The notes under the pieces: generated by a model
Database searches by the model: none
What the model was told of the DNA's origin: nothing
Seen by the model: only the letters and a program-made list of their open reading frames with translations
From: Tritrichomonas musculus
Taxonomy: Eukaryota; Parabasalia; Tritrichomonadida; Tritrichomonadidae
Direction of reading: 5' to 3'
DNA length: 64,000 nucleotides
Assembly: GCA_039105265.1 (NCBI GenBank)
Contig: JAPFFF010000008.1
Coordinates: 372,001-436,000 of the forward strand
Program-made: the position numbers and the translations under genes
Shown here: one piece after another, positions 34,481 to 45,848 of the stretch
How the letters are laid out: each line of letters starts with the position of its first letter
Position numbering within the stretch: position 1 is the stretch's first letter

Positions 34481-34637
34481 TCATCAATTATATTAATAAA
34501 TTCTTAATCATCAAATACATTAATAAATACTCAATTATCAAATACATTAATAAACATTTAATCATCAATTACATTAACAAATACTCCATCATCAATTACA
34601 TTAATAAATACTCCATCATCATTTATATTAAAAAATT
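34481..34637 (+). repeat. ~30-bp minisatellite, about five copies
   Basis: ATCATCAATTACATTAATAA followed by ATACTCCATC or a variant repeats about five times with drift. AT-rich, non-coding. Confidence 0.7.
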
Positions 34638-35375
34638 CTTCAATTTTATATCACAATCTCTATTATTAAAAGTCAGAAACATAATGTTATACCTTTTTTT
34701 AAATCCAAAAAAAGATTTTGTATGATTAACAAATCATTTTAATTATAAAAAATTTGCTCAGATCATTTTTCTTTAGTCATTATATTTTTAGAATAAGTTT
34801 TTTTGTTTTGATTTTTTTGATGAAATTTCTAGTTTTTTTGACATACAATTTTTTCGTTATTTGTGCATTATTTTTTCTTCATTAAAAACCGTTTTCGGAA
34901 TAAAAATTTTTTTATTAAAATTTTGAAATTTTATCTTCGGGTAAAAAATTTTTATTGAAAAATCAAATTTTTTTCCAAACAAAATTTTTTCCCTTCTGAA
35001 AAAGTTGATCATAATTATCAAAAAAACTTTTTTTTCTCGTGTAAAAATGAGAATTTTCTCGTGCTAGGACTATATTTTTATCTTGAAATTTAAAGAATAA
35101 TTCTTTAAATTTAAAACTTTATTCGATTAAACATGATATATAAATAATAAATATTTTTATAACTATTTTAAATCTCTTTAACTTAATGAAAAAATAAAGC
35201 TTTTATCGTCGTTGACAGGTTTTTCGGTGGTTGACAGATTTATCGGCGGTCTTTAACATTCTTTTAGTTTTTATGAAACACTCGTAGGCTTGCTATTCTG
35301 ATATAGATTATCAGATTTGGTAGAAGAAAACTTCTTCACCTCTCAAATTGATTATTAAATATGATAATCTTTGGT

Positions 35376-35700
35376 ATTGGATCTTCTCTTTTCTTTTTAC
35401 AGAATGAAATAAAGAAAAACAGAGAAAAAAATATATTTATATACAATAAAAATTTTAATATTATAACACCCGAAAAGTAAGGTCAAATTTAGCCTTATAA
35501 CTGCTTTTTGATTTCAAAGATTGAGAAATATAAAATTTATTAAATCTAAAAATTTGATTAACTTCATATCTTCTTCTTTCATATAAAAAATAAAATTATG
35601 TAAATTAAATATATTTTTTTAAAAAATGAGCTATTCAATTTAAGTATTTCAATTATATATTCTCAAATCAGTATGGTTCCTTGTGCTTAGATTAGTTTTA
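35376..35700 (-). repeat. copy 2 of the ~325-bp dispersed duplication
   Basis: See 25438-25765. This copy is contiguous with the USP7-type gene: positions 35649-35700 are its last codons (DLRIYN then stop). It is therefore likely the source copy, and 25438-25765 the derived one. Confidence 0.8.
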
Positions 35701-37358
35701 AGAGAGCTGAGAGGTATTTTCTTCATTTTTGTTTCATCGTATTTATTTGAAACAATTTCAAGTTGCAACATAAAAGATCCGTGACGTGAGAAAACAGAAA
35801 GAACTGATGAGTCATCAAGTTGAACAATTTCAGCATCATTCAAAGACAGAATGGAATAATCATGCACATCACTGATTTTGCTATTAGAACCATTCCTATC
35901 TTTAACGGTATTCTCATCTTCAATTATCAAAGACAGAAAAGATTTGTCGGCAATCTTTAGATAGAAATTCAAAATATCAAGTGTTTCTCCTTCTTGAATG
36001 TTCAGGTAGTCAGTGAGTCTCTTCTTTGTCTCAGAGAATTTTTCGTCCATTTTTATATCAAACAAGAAAGACATAGACTTTGACAATTCTGCATTTGAAT
36101 AAAAAGTCTTCAAAAGAGAATACATTTCTGTATTCAATTGATTCTTTGGGACAACTTCAATTCTCATTTTTTCATCTGGTCTTAAGTCTCCCAAGTAATC
36201 GTAATCACTGAGAACTTTTTCAATTCTTTCGTTTTTAATGATCAAGAATCTGAATGAATTGTTTTCATTGAACAACTCCTTGAGTTGTCCTTCTTCTTCT
36301 TTTGAACATGATGATTTGAATGCATTGAAAACATCATCATAACTTTTACAATCCTTCAATGATATTGTTTTTTCAAATATAACGGTTTTTGAATCAGGTG
36401 AAAATTGAACTTTAATTTCAGCTTGTTTTGTATCAAATGAAGGAATTGAAAAATAGATTTTATATTGTTTTTCATACATGCGATCTGAATCATTTATTTC
36501 ATAAAATTTATTAGCAATCAAATGAAAGAAAGTAACAGTTTTTTCATCAACATTTTCATCAATGTTTTTGTTCTTCAAAGCTGCTTCAAAGATGTACTTC
36601 TTCGCATTTGAACCACTGATGCTATATGACAGCTGAATATTAAACAAAGGCACTGTTAATTCTTTGTAGTTGTAAACTTCAACAACAAAATATTTAACAA
36701 AGTAATTTTCAATTGATTTCGATGGTATAATATCGTCATTGAAATCAATTTCTGAAAAACAATTCAATGAACTAGTCAAATTATTTTCGATGGAATTTTC
36801 GGTTGGAGATTGAAAATCAAAATCTATTTTCAATGAACCTTGCTTTATTTGATTAATTGACTCCTGTTTCATTTGGAAAATTAATATTGAACCGTTTCCA
36901 ATTCCATATTCTTTCAAATTTGAATCATCTGAAAGTTTTTGAAGATTGTTGTTCAGTGGAACTTGGTAACAATCAAGCTTGGCTGATTCATTGAATCCGA
37001 GGTTTTTATTGACCAAAGGAATAATAGATGAAATAGCAGCATTTTGTAAAACAGATAAAGATGTTAAATATTGAAGTGGAGCAGCTAGTTGCTTTTTCAA
37101 AAGATTATCATCATCAATTGCTTGACGTTTGAGCAAATTTCCAGAGAAAAAGAAATTGATGTAAATCATGCATTGTTTTTTGAAGTCGAACATATCATCT
37201 TCCTTTTTAGGTTGGAAAAGAACATACAACTGATTTATTCCTTTTGTTAGATCTTCAAGCGTTGAACTATCTGAAGATATAATGACTTTCCGTGGAACTT
37301 TTTGATAATAGCAAATCCATAATCTAAAATCTTCTTCATCCATCCAGTATAAAGATCA
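35649..37358 (-). pseudogene. USP7-type protease, C-terminal UBL-like region
   Basis: From an in-frame TGA (37358-37356) the same frame continues open for about 569 codons to the stop at 35649. Content: ubiquitin-like or HUBL-type segments (KVIISSDSSTLEDLTKGI, DYDYLGDLRPDEKMRIEV, LKIADKSFLSLIIEDEN), as found C-terminal to the catalytic core in USP7. In USP7 these domains bind partners and activate the protease. No ATG begins this piece apart from Met residues inside the frame, so it is the tail of the gene to the right rather than a separate gene. Confidence 0.7.
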
Positions 37359-38090
37359 TAGCAAAGCATATAATTCAGATGCAGTTGTTGATCTATCGTA
37401 TTTTTCCATATGAATACGATCATCACTAACAAACTGAAAACCTTCTTTTATTTTTGGGAAGAAACCTAAAACTTTATCAGCCACGTTTGATTTAAGACAA
37501 AATTCATGCATGAAGTAAACTTTGATTTCATTTTCTTTTATTTGAGTGCTTTCTTTGTACATTTTCAAATGTTCTGGAACTAAATCATCACTTATTGGTT
37601 CATACAATGATTGTGCATCATTTCTTCTAACATAAATTAGCATGTATGCGCTATAAAAACGCTCTTTTGAACCATAATTATCATAAACTGCTTTCTGAAC
37701 AGATTCTTTTGAAACAATTGAATCATTAAATTTGTACCATTGTGGATCTGTTGATGTTCTTAAGAAAGCATAATAATGACCTCCTGAATATCCACCATAA
37801 TGAACCAGAACACCATATAAATCATAAATGTTTGACTTGCTTTTTTGTGGTGAATCTTGGACCAAATATTCAGTCAAATCTATTGTTTCTGGGAATTCAA
37901 AACGGTCATTTATTTTGATCATTCCTTCAAAACTATCCATATCAAACATGAAACGTCTAAGATGAATGTGAAGAATTGGAGGAAATTCAAGAAATTCCGT
38001 TCCCATTATGGCATCTTGCTTGCCAAAATTATCTGTTTTGTATTGATTGTCACCTGTTAATTCTTCTTGCTTTATATAAGCTTTAAACAT
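37356..38090 (-). pseudogene. USP7-type protease, second half of catalytic domain
   Basis: Starts at the insertion site of the element 38092-38987. It shows the palm/fingers words LRRFMFDMDSFEGMIKINDRF and the His box YGGYSGGHYYAFLR, with the Asp/Asn-type word WYKFNDSIVS after it, so the catalytic His is present. It then enters the first UBL-like stretch and stops at TGA 37358-37356, after SELYALL. The neighbouring frame reads YDLYTGWM here, so a shift near the stop is also possible. Confidence 0.8.
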
Positions 38091-38091
38091 A

Positions 38092-38987
38092 GGGGTTTCG
38101 ACGATAGAAAAAAACCGATAAAAAAAAACTCTGGTAAATCAATTTATAAAATATAAAAATTTAATGTGCATAAGAGTTTCTAAATAAATATAAATTTATT
38201 TTTCCAAAATGTCTATTAGCAGTGGAAATACCACTTTTTAAATTTAACAAGGTTTGTTTGATTGATTAAAGAATCTAAAAAAGCGTATTATTTATTGTAT
38301 AGTTGATTATTCATTAAAACAGAAATAAAAATGATAAAAATATAGTTTTACATCAATAGAGATATGACAATATTTAAGAAATCTTGTTTATTTAATGGCC
38401 ATTTGAATTTGATTTTTTCAAGATTTGGAATATCTTAAATAATATAGTAGAGTTGATATAATTCTGGATTATGCTTCTAAAGCAATTATTATACAAAATC
38501 AAATTAATTGTATTAAAATATATATTCGTTCTGAGTATCTAATTTTTTTTATATTTTATAATCTTGTACAATATTATAAAATACGCAAACCGTTATCGTA
38601 ATATAATACATAAATCGCTTTTAATACTTTGATATATGCTTTTTTTTAAATGACTATTATATAATCAAACATTTTGATGTGCTATATCAGTGAAATATGA
38701 TATATTTTAGCGTATTTGTCTCCAAATTCTTCGAATTTTGAAATAACGTCCCAACTTTCTTTTGATTCCTTTTGTTAAAATGAAAGTTAAAATTAAAATT
38801 TGGTTCAAACAGACCTTCTCAAATTAAAAAAGCGGAATCTCGACTGCCTATAGATATTTACAATAAATAAATAAATATTTTTAAAGTTCGTATGTTTTTC
38901 TATCGAATGGCAATATTTTTTTAAAAAACCTTCAGATATTTCCTATTTTCATTCAATTTTCTGACATTTTCTTATCGTCGAAACCCC
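38092..38987. mobile_element. 896-bp TA-target element inside the USP7-type gene
   Basis: Ends are inverse copies starting GGGGTTTCGACGATA, flanked by TA at 38090-38091 and 38988-38989. The interior is AT-rich with no transposase. Leaving out the element and one TA restores the host frame exactly (SFKD then MFKAYIKQ), which matches the USP7 family at this spot. Non-autonomous IS630/Tc1/mariner-type. Confidence 0.9.
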
Positions 38988-39775
38988 TATCTTTAAACGA
39001 TTCCGAAAGATTTGGGATGCCTTTCACGTCTAATGAAATATCGTAGAAATTTTCTTTTTTATATGATGAATAATCAACATCTTTGCATTTAATGTAGCTT
39101 CGAAAACTGCCTCTAAAAAGATGAGCTATAGAATCTTGAAGATTTGTTCCTTTCATCTTTTTTTCAAGATTATCAATTAAAACACGAGAAAACTCTTCAA
39201 TATCGTGCTGTTGGAAAGCATCATTTGAGTCCCATCCAAAACTTTTTGTCAAATTTACAGTGCTACATGGCTTGCCATCAAACTGTAGTTGATAAAACAA
39301 CCGTTGAATATTTAAAGGAATTGAAATGTTTGGGTCTTCATTTCCAGTTGTTGGCATATCATAAATAAGTCTTCGGAATGCTGGAAGATGAAATAATGTT
39401 TGAAGATAAGAGTTCAAATAACAAGTTGCTCCTTGATTACTTAAACCAACATAACCAGTTTCAGTTTTTGATGAATTGGGTGGATCATTTTTAGCCAACT
39501 TAATATCATTATCTTCTTCATTTATATTCTTAGAAAAATCGAAATTTTCTTCCATTGCCATAGCTGAGAAAAAGCAACTATGATTAACATCATAATTATC
39601 TTTACATAAGTCAATAATTATTTCACGTTCTTTTATTTTGTCAAGTTCAGCATAATTGTCATTATAAACATGAATTTTAACATCCATTTCAATGACATCT
39701 TTTGTATCATGAACAAGACAAAAACCTGATTTTTTAATATTTTCATTCAGATTGAAATCAGGCAATTTAACTTAC
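38988..39775 (-). pseudogene. USP7-type protease, first half of catalytic domain
   Basis: The minus-strand frame reads a linker, then the ubiquitin-specific protease Cys box GLSNQGATCYLNSYLQTLF and QHDIEEFSRVLIDNL, as in USP7. The catalytic Cys is intact. The frame has no ATG; it opens just after a TAA at about 39777 and continues the MATH-like region upstream after a shift in an A8 run. The other half lies at 38090 and below. Confidence 0.8.
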
Positions 39776-39779
39776 GACT

Positions 39780-41077
39780 GAGAAACTCCAGAGAAAGATG
39801 CTGATACATTTTTTTTCTTTATCTTTATTCACAAAAGTGACAGAAATATCAAAAACGACATTTTCCTTAAAATAATTGAATTGAAAACTAGGTGTTGATT
39901 TCAATTTGTAATTGTCCTAATTAATATCATAACAATCTGACAGGTAAAATTCAATTTTTGGTGTGACAGCTAGACTCTTTGTATAAAATGGATTAAAACA
40001 TATTGTATTTTGTGTACCAATGGGTGACATTTGTTGTGAACAAAACAAAGAAAGTGGAATAAAGTATTTAATTCCATAAAAGCCATCATTCATCGAATGA
40101 TTTTCTAATTTAATAGGATATAAGCATGTGACATTTAAATTTTGAGTTAAAACAAATAATGATATTTGTAAACTGTCAGGATTCATCCAACCTTTTGAAA
40201 GATCAAATATTTCAGAGATTGAAAAAGGCAGTTGTAATTCAAAAGTTTTATTTGCCTTAGTGTAATGAATCTTTTTCTTTACATGGACATCATTATTCAA
40301 CAAATAATTTGTTATAAATATGGCTATTTTTGCATCACCTTCGTCAAAAAGAGTATCAATAATATTTACCGTAAATGTATTGTTTGAAAAATTGACAATG
40401 CATTGGACAATGCAGCCACCAAAATGGAAAACACTTGATTTGTATGGTTTGTAGAAATTATACATTTCTTTATAAAATGAGAAATCAGCTTGATATGCTT
40501 TGAAATCATTGGGTGAAAGCGAAATTGGATAATTTTCAAAAAGTTTTTTTTCTGTGTCAATTTTGAATTGAGAAAATCGGTTGATAAAATATTCAGTGGG
40601 CTTTAAAATAATGGTGAAATGAAGACCTGATTTTATTTCGTTTGTATCTTTATCGTAAGTAATCCAACCATTTGATGGACTTGATAATTGATCTTTCACA
40701 AGATCAAAAAAAATTGGTTGCAAATCATATTCTTCGTGTGTAAATTGAATGAAAGATTCTTTGGTTATGCTTTTTTCTGGGTTTATTTGATTATGCAAAA
40801 TGACTGTTAATTGACCTTTAAATGCAATTTCAGGATCAATTAGATAGATTGTGAATAAAAACATATTATCCTCTGTAACCTCAAATGTTAATGCTAATTC
40901 TAAAGTATTTTCATTGACAATAAGCTTGATTGGTTCTTCTGTTGAGTGAAAATCTCCAATAATTTCATTTATAAACCAATCTCCTTGATATATAGATTCT
41001 TTCTGATTCTTTTGATCAGTTTTCAATTCTGAATCTTCGGTGCCAATTTGTTTGCTTTGATTTGTTCCTGATTCCAT
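39780..41077 (-). pseudogene. MATH-like N-terminal region of the USP7-type gene
   Basis: Begins with ATG 41077. The 386 codons to a TAG at 39919-39917 show beta-rich words repeated about three times (GDWFINEIIGDFHS, SSPSNGWITYDKDTN, FDLSKGWMNPDSL), with the W-I/G-W-hydrophobic character of TRAF/MATH domains that precede the catalytic core in USP7. After the TAG the same frame continues as DNYKLKSTPSFQFNYF and DISVTFVNKDKE, then shifts at an A8 run into the next piece. Taken with the three downstream pieces, this is a single ~5.4-kb USP7 homologue (about 1500 residues without the insertion) that is disabled. It would have removed ubiquitin from nuclear or cytosolic targets. Confidence 0.65.
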
Positions 41078-41139
41078 ATTTAATTAGTCAGGAGTACGAT
41101 AGAAACTTTTTCTGACCATGAAATTATTAAAACAAAATA

Positions 41140-41246
41140 TATATTAAAACAAAATATATTATATTATAAAATATTAGTATTTATAAAAATTTGACATATC
41201 AACAGAAAAAAGTTTGTCATATCTCCAGATTTTTCAAAATTTTCTA
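41140..41246 (+). repeat. dispersed repeat, copy A
   Basis: Matches 45849-45945 (words TTGACATATCAAC and TTTGTCATATCTCCAGATTT). Copy B is the upstream region of the DUF3447-LRR gene at 45967. No such gene follows here, so copy A may be a relic of a promoter region. Confidence 0.75.
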
Positions 41247-41282
41247 TATTAATTATCTTGAAAATTTATATTTATCTTGAAA

Positions 41283-41433
41283 TATCCCTTTCGGCCGTAT
41301 GCCGTACTTGAAAATTTCTTCATGTAAAGTATTCAAAAAGTTGCACTTTTACCGTGTGCAGTAGAAGTTTTGTAAAATAAACTATTCAATGAACGACCAA
41401 ATAGCCGTATTTTACAAAACCGCCGAAGGGCTA
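41283..41433. mobile_element. 151-bp Mutator-type MITE, copy 1
   Basis: Ends TATCCCTTTCGGC and the inverse of TAGCCCTTCGGCG; perfect 9-bp target duplications ATCTTGAAA (41274-41282 and 41434-41442). The middle has its own inverse words (TTTTGTAAAATA, TATTTTACAAAA). Copy 2, in the other orientation, is at 50330-50480 with the same length. Nine-base duplications point to the Mutator (MULE) superfamily. Confidence 0.9.
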
Positions 41434-41599
41434 ATCTTGAAACAAAAAATGTTTTTATTCAAAATAACTAGATAATTAATATTGTATATAAATATATATT
41501 AATATAATAATTAAATATTTATCATAAACCTTCTAGAATAGGGGGTATTACAGTGGTAGGGGGTTAATTAATGTAAAAAAATATTTAAGTGATTCAGTT
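41434..41599. other. spacer with G-rich doublet
   Basis: Holds TAGGGGGTATT and GTAGGGGGTTAA about 20 bp apart, resembling the inverse of the doublet at 2726-2755. No function assigned. Confidence 0.3.
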
Positions 41600-42619
41600 T
41601 CAATCAAAATCTTCTAAATACAAATCTCGATTTTCTGTAAAACCACGAAATTCAGTTTGGGTGTCCATGCTTATATCACCAATGACTTTTGAAAAACCAT
41701 TAAATTCTTCTTGGGTACTTTGGCCTGTGGATTCATGATATTTTTCTTCTTCAAAGGATGGAATCCATTCTGGCTTATATCTCTTAGCTAAGACATCATA
41801 CCAATTAAAACAATCAAAAAATGGATGCTTTTTGATATCATCTACGTCATTTTCACTTCCAAGTCTGGTTTTTGGATCTTTATCTAGAAGTTTAATAATT
41901 AAATCTCTAGCGGAATCTGATACATAAAATGGAATTTCTATATCTCTGCAATATGAAGGAGTCATATCAGTTAACATCTCAAAAATAAAACATCCAAGAG
42001 CCCACCAATCAACAGCTTTTGTATATTCATTGTTTTGAAATATTTCTGGTGCCATATAATCAGGCGTGCCGCAATATGTGTCACTTTTTTTTTCATTTGT
42101 CACCAAGCCAAAATCAGCAATTTTAATATGTCCATCCTCATTAATTAAAATATTATCTGGCTTGAGATCACGATATATATATCCTTTAGAATGAAAATAT
42201 CCAATTCCCAATACCATTTCTGCAGCATATAAACGCGCTCTTGATTCGGATAATTGGCCTTTTTATTTTATTATTTGCCTTAAAGTTCCATCAGGAGCAT
42301 AATCAAGAACAAAAAATATTCTACATATCGATTGAAAGCAACAATGTGCACAAATAAGAAAAGGATGAGCTGCATTTAAAAGAACTCTCTTTTCTTCTTT
42401 TACTGATTGGATCATATCGTAATTTTCAATTAATGATTTGCTTATTCCTTTCATTGCATATAATTTATTATTTGTTTTACATTTAACAAGCATAACTTTC
42501 CCAAAAGATCCACGTCCGAGCACTTTTATGATTGAATAGCCATCTATATCGCATGGCAGATAACTATTGATATTTTGTGAATTTTGTCTTCTACTCTTGG
42601 TACTTTCATACAAATATGG
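41600..42619 (-). pseudogene. AGC-type Ser/Thr protein kinase with an in-frame stop
   Basis: The frame encodes a whole AGC kinase domain: glycine loop GRGSFGKV, VAIK-type Lys in YAMK, catalytic loop YRDLKPDN, DFG, activation segment SDTYCGTPDYMAPE, and the AGC tail with FDCFNWYDVLAKRYKPEW. One TAA (42265-42263) interrupts it between RQIIK and KGQLSESRARLY; the frame is otherwise continuous and well conserved. There is no ATG at the start. Instead the frame continues upstream, through a TGA at 42622-42620, into the LRR region. Readthrough cannot be excluded, but the simplest view is a recently disabled kinase. Confidence 0.8.
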
Positions 42620-43860
42620 TCATCCATCAAACGCATTTGGCGCTCTATAAGTTGTAATGGCATTGAAAATAACGGAATGCAAAAATGAGCACCCACTGAA
42701 TGCGTTTGCTTCTATTGAATCTACAGAAGCTGGAATAGTAATTTTCTCAATAGATGTGCATTTCATAGATGCAAATTTATCAATTCTAGCAATTGATTTA
42801 GGTAGCCAAACATCTTTTAATAAAGAACAATTACAAAAAGTATATTGTTCTATCTTTTTCAATGAAGAAGGAATTTCCACTTTTTCTAATGATGAGCATG
42901 AATTGAAAGCGCCCCATCCTATTTTTACAACTGAATTAGGAATTGAAACATTTTTCAGTGAAAAACATTCATTGAATAAGTTATTTTCAATTTCAGTGAT
43001 TGTGGAAGGGATTTCTATAGTTTCTAATGAAGTACAGCATGAAAAAGCATTATTTCCGATCTTTTCTACTGAAAGTGGAATGCTAATTTGTTGTAAAGAA
43101 GAGCATTCTGAAAATGCATGATCTTCAATTTTCGTTAAAGAAGACGGGAGCAATATTTCTTTTAATGATTTACATCCAGCTAGTAAATTGCTTTCAATTA
43201 TTGTAACTGAAGAAGGTATCGTTATACTTACTAATGAAGAGCAACCTGAAAAAGCATAACATCCAATTTTGTTGACATTAGGTGGTATTTGTGATAATGA
43301 CGAACATTTGGCAAAAGAGTAGCTTCCAATCACTTCTACAGAAGACGGAATTGATATTTTTTTCAATGATATACATTCACTGAATAAATATTTTTCAATT
43401 GTTGTAATTGAAGAAGAGTTTTCAACAACTTCGACTGAAGTGCATCCCGAAAAAGCATATGCACCAATTTTTTTTACAGATTTTGGAATTGAAATCTGTT
43501 TAAGTGAAGAACAGCCCGTAAAGGTATGATTGCCTATTTCAGTTACTGATTCTGGTATTATTATTTTTGTTAAAGAAGTGCACTTAAGGAATGTTGAATC
43601 TTGCATTTTTACCAAAGTCAATGGAATATCAATAAATGCTAAAGATTTGCACATTCTATAAGCACCTGGGGCAATTTCTGTTATAGATGAAGGAAGAAGT
43701 ATTTGTTGCAAAGAAGAACATTCTGAAAAGGTATAAGCAGAAATTTCTTTTATAGAAGATGGAATTGAAATTTCTGATAAAAATTTGCAATTACTGAAAA
43801 TTCCAACAGGTATTTATGATACTGTTTGCTGTAATGTAACTTTAAAAGGTTTATCCATAT
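42620..43860 (-). pseudogene. BspA-like LRR region fused in frame to the AGC kinase
   Basis: About 16 LRR_5 repeats of 23 residues (CTSLTKIIIPESVTEIG, CSSLKQISIPKSVKKIG, CSSLVSITIPSSVTIIE). The long frame starts at TTG 43711, but the repeats go on upstream (IPVGIFSNCKFLSEI) to a TAA near 43828, and beyond it to KDMDKPFKVTLQQT. A TGA at 42622-42620 separates it from the kinase in the same frame. In the ankyrin/LRR proteins of trichomonads, the LRRs usually follow ankyrin-type sequence, as seems the case here (43905-44340). An intact ancestor would be an ankyrin-LRR-kinase protein, which is unusual. Confidence 0.75.
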
Positions 43861-43904
43861 CTTTGAGGAAATCATTGATTTGTTCAATATTTGAAATTAA
43901 AAGA

Positions 43905-44340
43905 TTAATTTTTATAATAATGATATTCTTGATTAATTTCTTTCAATAAAGCAAATAATTTGCTCAAATATTCTTCTTTTGAAAGAGAATCACTTGACAC
44001 ATTTAAATATTTGCTTTCTTTTTCTTTTCCATTTTTATTCATACAATGATTTTGAACAATCTGAATTACATCCTCGTTTTGGTTATTTCTACAACGAAAA
44101 TCAGCACCTTTATCAAAAACATTCAAATATTTCTACATTGATGATAGCTTGTAGAAATATTTATGAAAAGAATGTTATACTCCTTGTTGATAAAGTTTAA
44201 TAATGAAAAGAAGCATTTTCAGGGGTTTTGATTGAAAAGTACTTGCAGCCAAATGTAAGTATGTTCCAACATTCTTTAAATCGATCATCAATATTATTTT
44301 CATTGATGTCATTGCCCCATATGGATCTATTTGAAATAAT
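43905..44340 (-). pseudogene. decayed ankyrin-repeat region upstream of the LRR part
   Basis: Minus-strand words include TYLHLAASTFQSKPLKMLL and VFDKGADFRCRNNQNEDV, both ankyrin-like, followed by SKEEYLSKLFALLKEINQEY. The pieces lie in different frames with stops between. The end (QEYHYYKN) continues into ISNIEQINDFLKDMDKPF of the LRR part after a frame shift. Confidence 0.55.
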
Positions 44341-45088
44341 TATTTTTTGGTTGTAATTAATTTTTCCTGTTTTAATTTATTATATAATAATATCGAAATA
44401 TTACCGTGGAATTTTCAAGATATTCCTATAATATTTTTGGTGGTGAATTAAGTGATCGGTTATGGTTAAATTAAATCAGTTATTTTCCTTTTCAAAAAGC
44501 ATATTATGAAAATTGAATTGGGAAGAATTGGAGCATTCAAAATTGAATTTGGAAGAAATAATGCATTCAAAACCAAAATAATCATAAAATTGTTGATAGT
44601 TTTATTCATATTTATAAAATTAATAATATACAAATATATATATATGAATTACAGAATAAATATTATACAATATAAAAAATTATTATTTTGTTAAAAAAAA
44701 TCGAAGATATTTAATAAATATATCTTATTATTTAAAATAAGTGTTTTTTTGAAATTTCTAGAAAATCTAATTTTAAACTATCAATAATAAAGTTAAAAAT
44801 AAAAAGATAAAGTTATAAATAATGTTTATTTCAAAGAAAAAGAAGTTTTAAAGTTATTTTTTTGTAATTTTTAATAATGAATAAAATAATTATTAGAATT
44901 TTTCAAATATAATTTTAATTTGGAATATATCTTATATATTATGATTTATTTATTGTGAAAAAAAACTTTTATAAAAATATTTCATTGCTGAATATTCATT
45001 TCAAATTATTTGACAAAATTTGTAAACTACTTAAAAACATTATTTATTAATATCTTTAATTTTAATAAGTTAATAAGCAATTATTTTT
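44341..45088. other. AT-rich spacer with a short direct repeat
   Basis: A ~32-bp dimer (ATTGAATTGGGAAGAATTGG / ATTGAATTTGGAAGAAATAA) lies at 44509-44572. Otherwise no coding sequence, although it sits between two ankyrin remnants and may be decayed gene body. Confidence 0.35.
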
Positions 45089-45457
45089 TTAAATATAATA
45101 GTTATAATCCATATAAAAAAAGATATGCAGATAACGAAAGAATCTATCGAAAAATATTAGTTTGATTACCTTTGGATAAAAGCCATTTTTATCTAGCTGC
45201 TTAACATCTCCGCCATTTTGAATAATTAAATTAACTATTTCTTCAACATAATTATTTGTTTTAGTATTTTTACATCCCCATGATGATTCTCTGTTAATTC
45301 TTGTTAAAAATGAATTTTCTTTAAAATCAATAATACTATGATATTTTTTATCATAATTGATTAGAAAATTCATTATTTTAACTGAATTCTTATTTGGACT
45401 TAATGCATTCCTATTGGAAAAGAAACAGGTAATAATCTTTGGCTTCCTTTGAAACAC
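45089..45457 (-). pseudogene. ankyrin-repeat fragment
   Basis: The minus strand has SVKIMNFLINYDKKYHS and EEIVNLIIQNGGDVKQLD, each like the second helix of an ankyrin repeat and the loop that follows. No ATG in frame; the C-terminal 30 residues look like AT-rich readthrough. Likely part of the same decayed gene as 43905-44340. Confidence 0.5.
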
Positions 45458-45848
45458 TTTTTATCCCTAAATGAACTTAAATGTTGTAAAGAATATGTGA
45501 ACTTAAAAGATTTCATCATGTATAAATGATTATATCAAAATCAAGTGACTTGATAATAAAATTAAAACATCTCATCATGCATAAAATAGTTTATAAATAT
45601 TAAATATTAACAATACTTTCGTATTTATGGAAATGGTATCAAATACAACCAGATGCAACATATTAAATTATTTACAGTTCTGAATTATTACTGTTGTGTT
45701 ATTTTTCAGTAATAAACAAATAAAAGAACAATTTTTTTAAAGCAAAATTTTTCAAAATTTTTACAAATATCCCAAATCGCAGTAATAAGAAGACAAAAAA
45801 TTGAATGGGCCTGCAGTAGTAATTCCGAACTGTATAAATATTTGATAA

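Larger units (their letters stand above)
32698..35070. mobile_element. nested 2373-bp TA-flanked element
   Basis: Left end GTCCTAGCACGAGAAAATTT and the inverted right end GTCCTAGCACGAGAAAATTC continue to match through TCATTTTTACACGAGAAAAA, about 43 bp in all. TA flanks both sides (32696-32697, 35071-35072). Interior holds a hairpin (33517-33648), a stretch resembling the TMEM62-like gene's 3' flank (34310-34420 vs 2880-3000) and a 30-bp tandem repeat. No transposase seen. Confidence 0.8.
29845..35253. mobile_element. 5.4-kb TA-flanked inverted-repeat element hosting two nested elements
   Basis: Left end AAGACCTCCGATAAATCTGT and right end (inverse of AAGACCGCCGATAAATCTGT) match with a few changes over ~48 bp. 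The words CTGTCAACGAC / CTGTCAACCAC and CTGTCAACGAC appear twice inside each end. TA flanks both sides (29843-29844, 35254-35255). Subtracting the two nested elements leaves about 1.26 kb, without a recognisable transposase, so it was probably a non-autonomous IS630/Tc1/mariner-type element. Confidence 0.8.

Noticed and set aside
42657-43121. 154-codon plus-strand ORF
   Set aside because: Antisense of BspA-like LRR codons, which leave the opposite strand open; same for 2221-2511 and 50791-51027.
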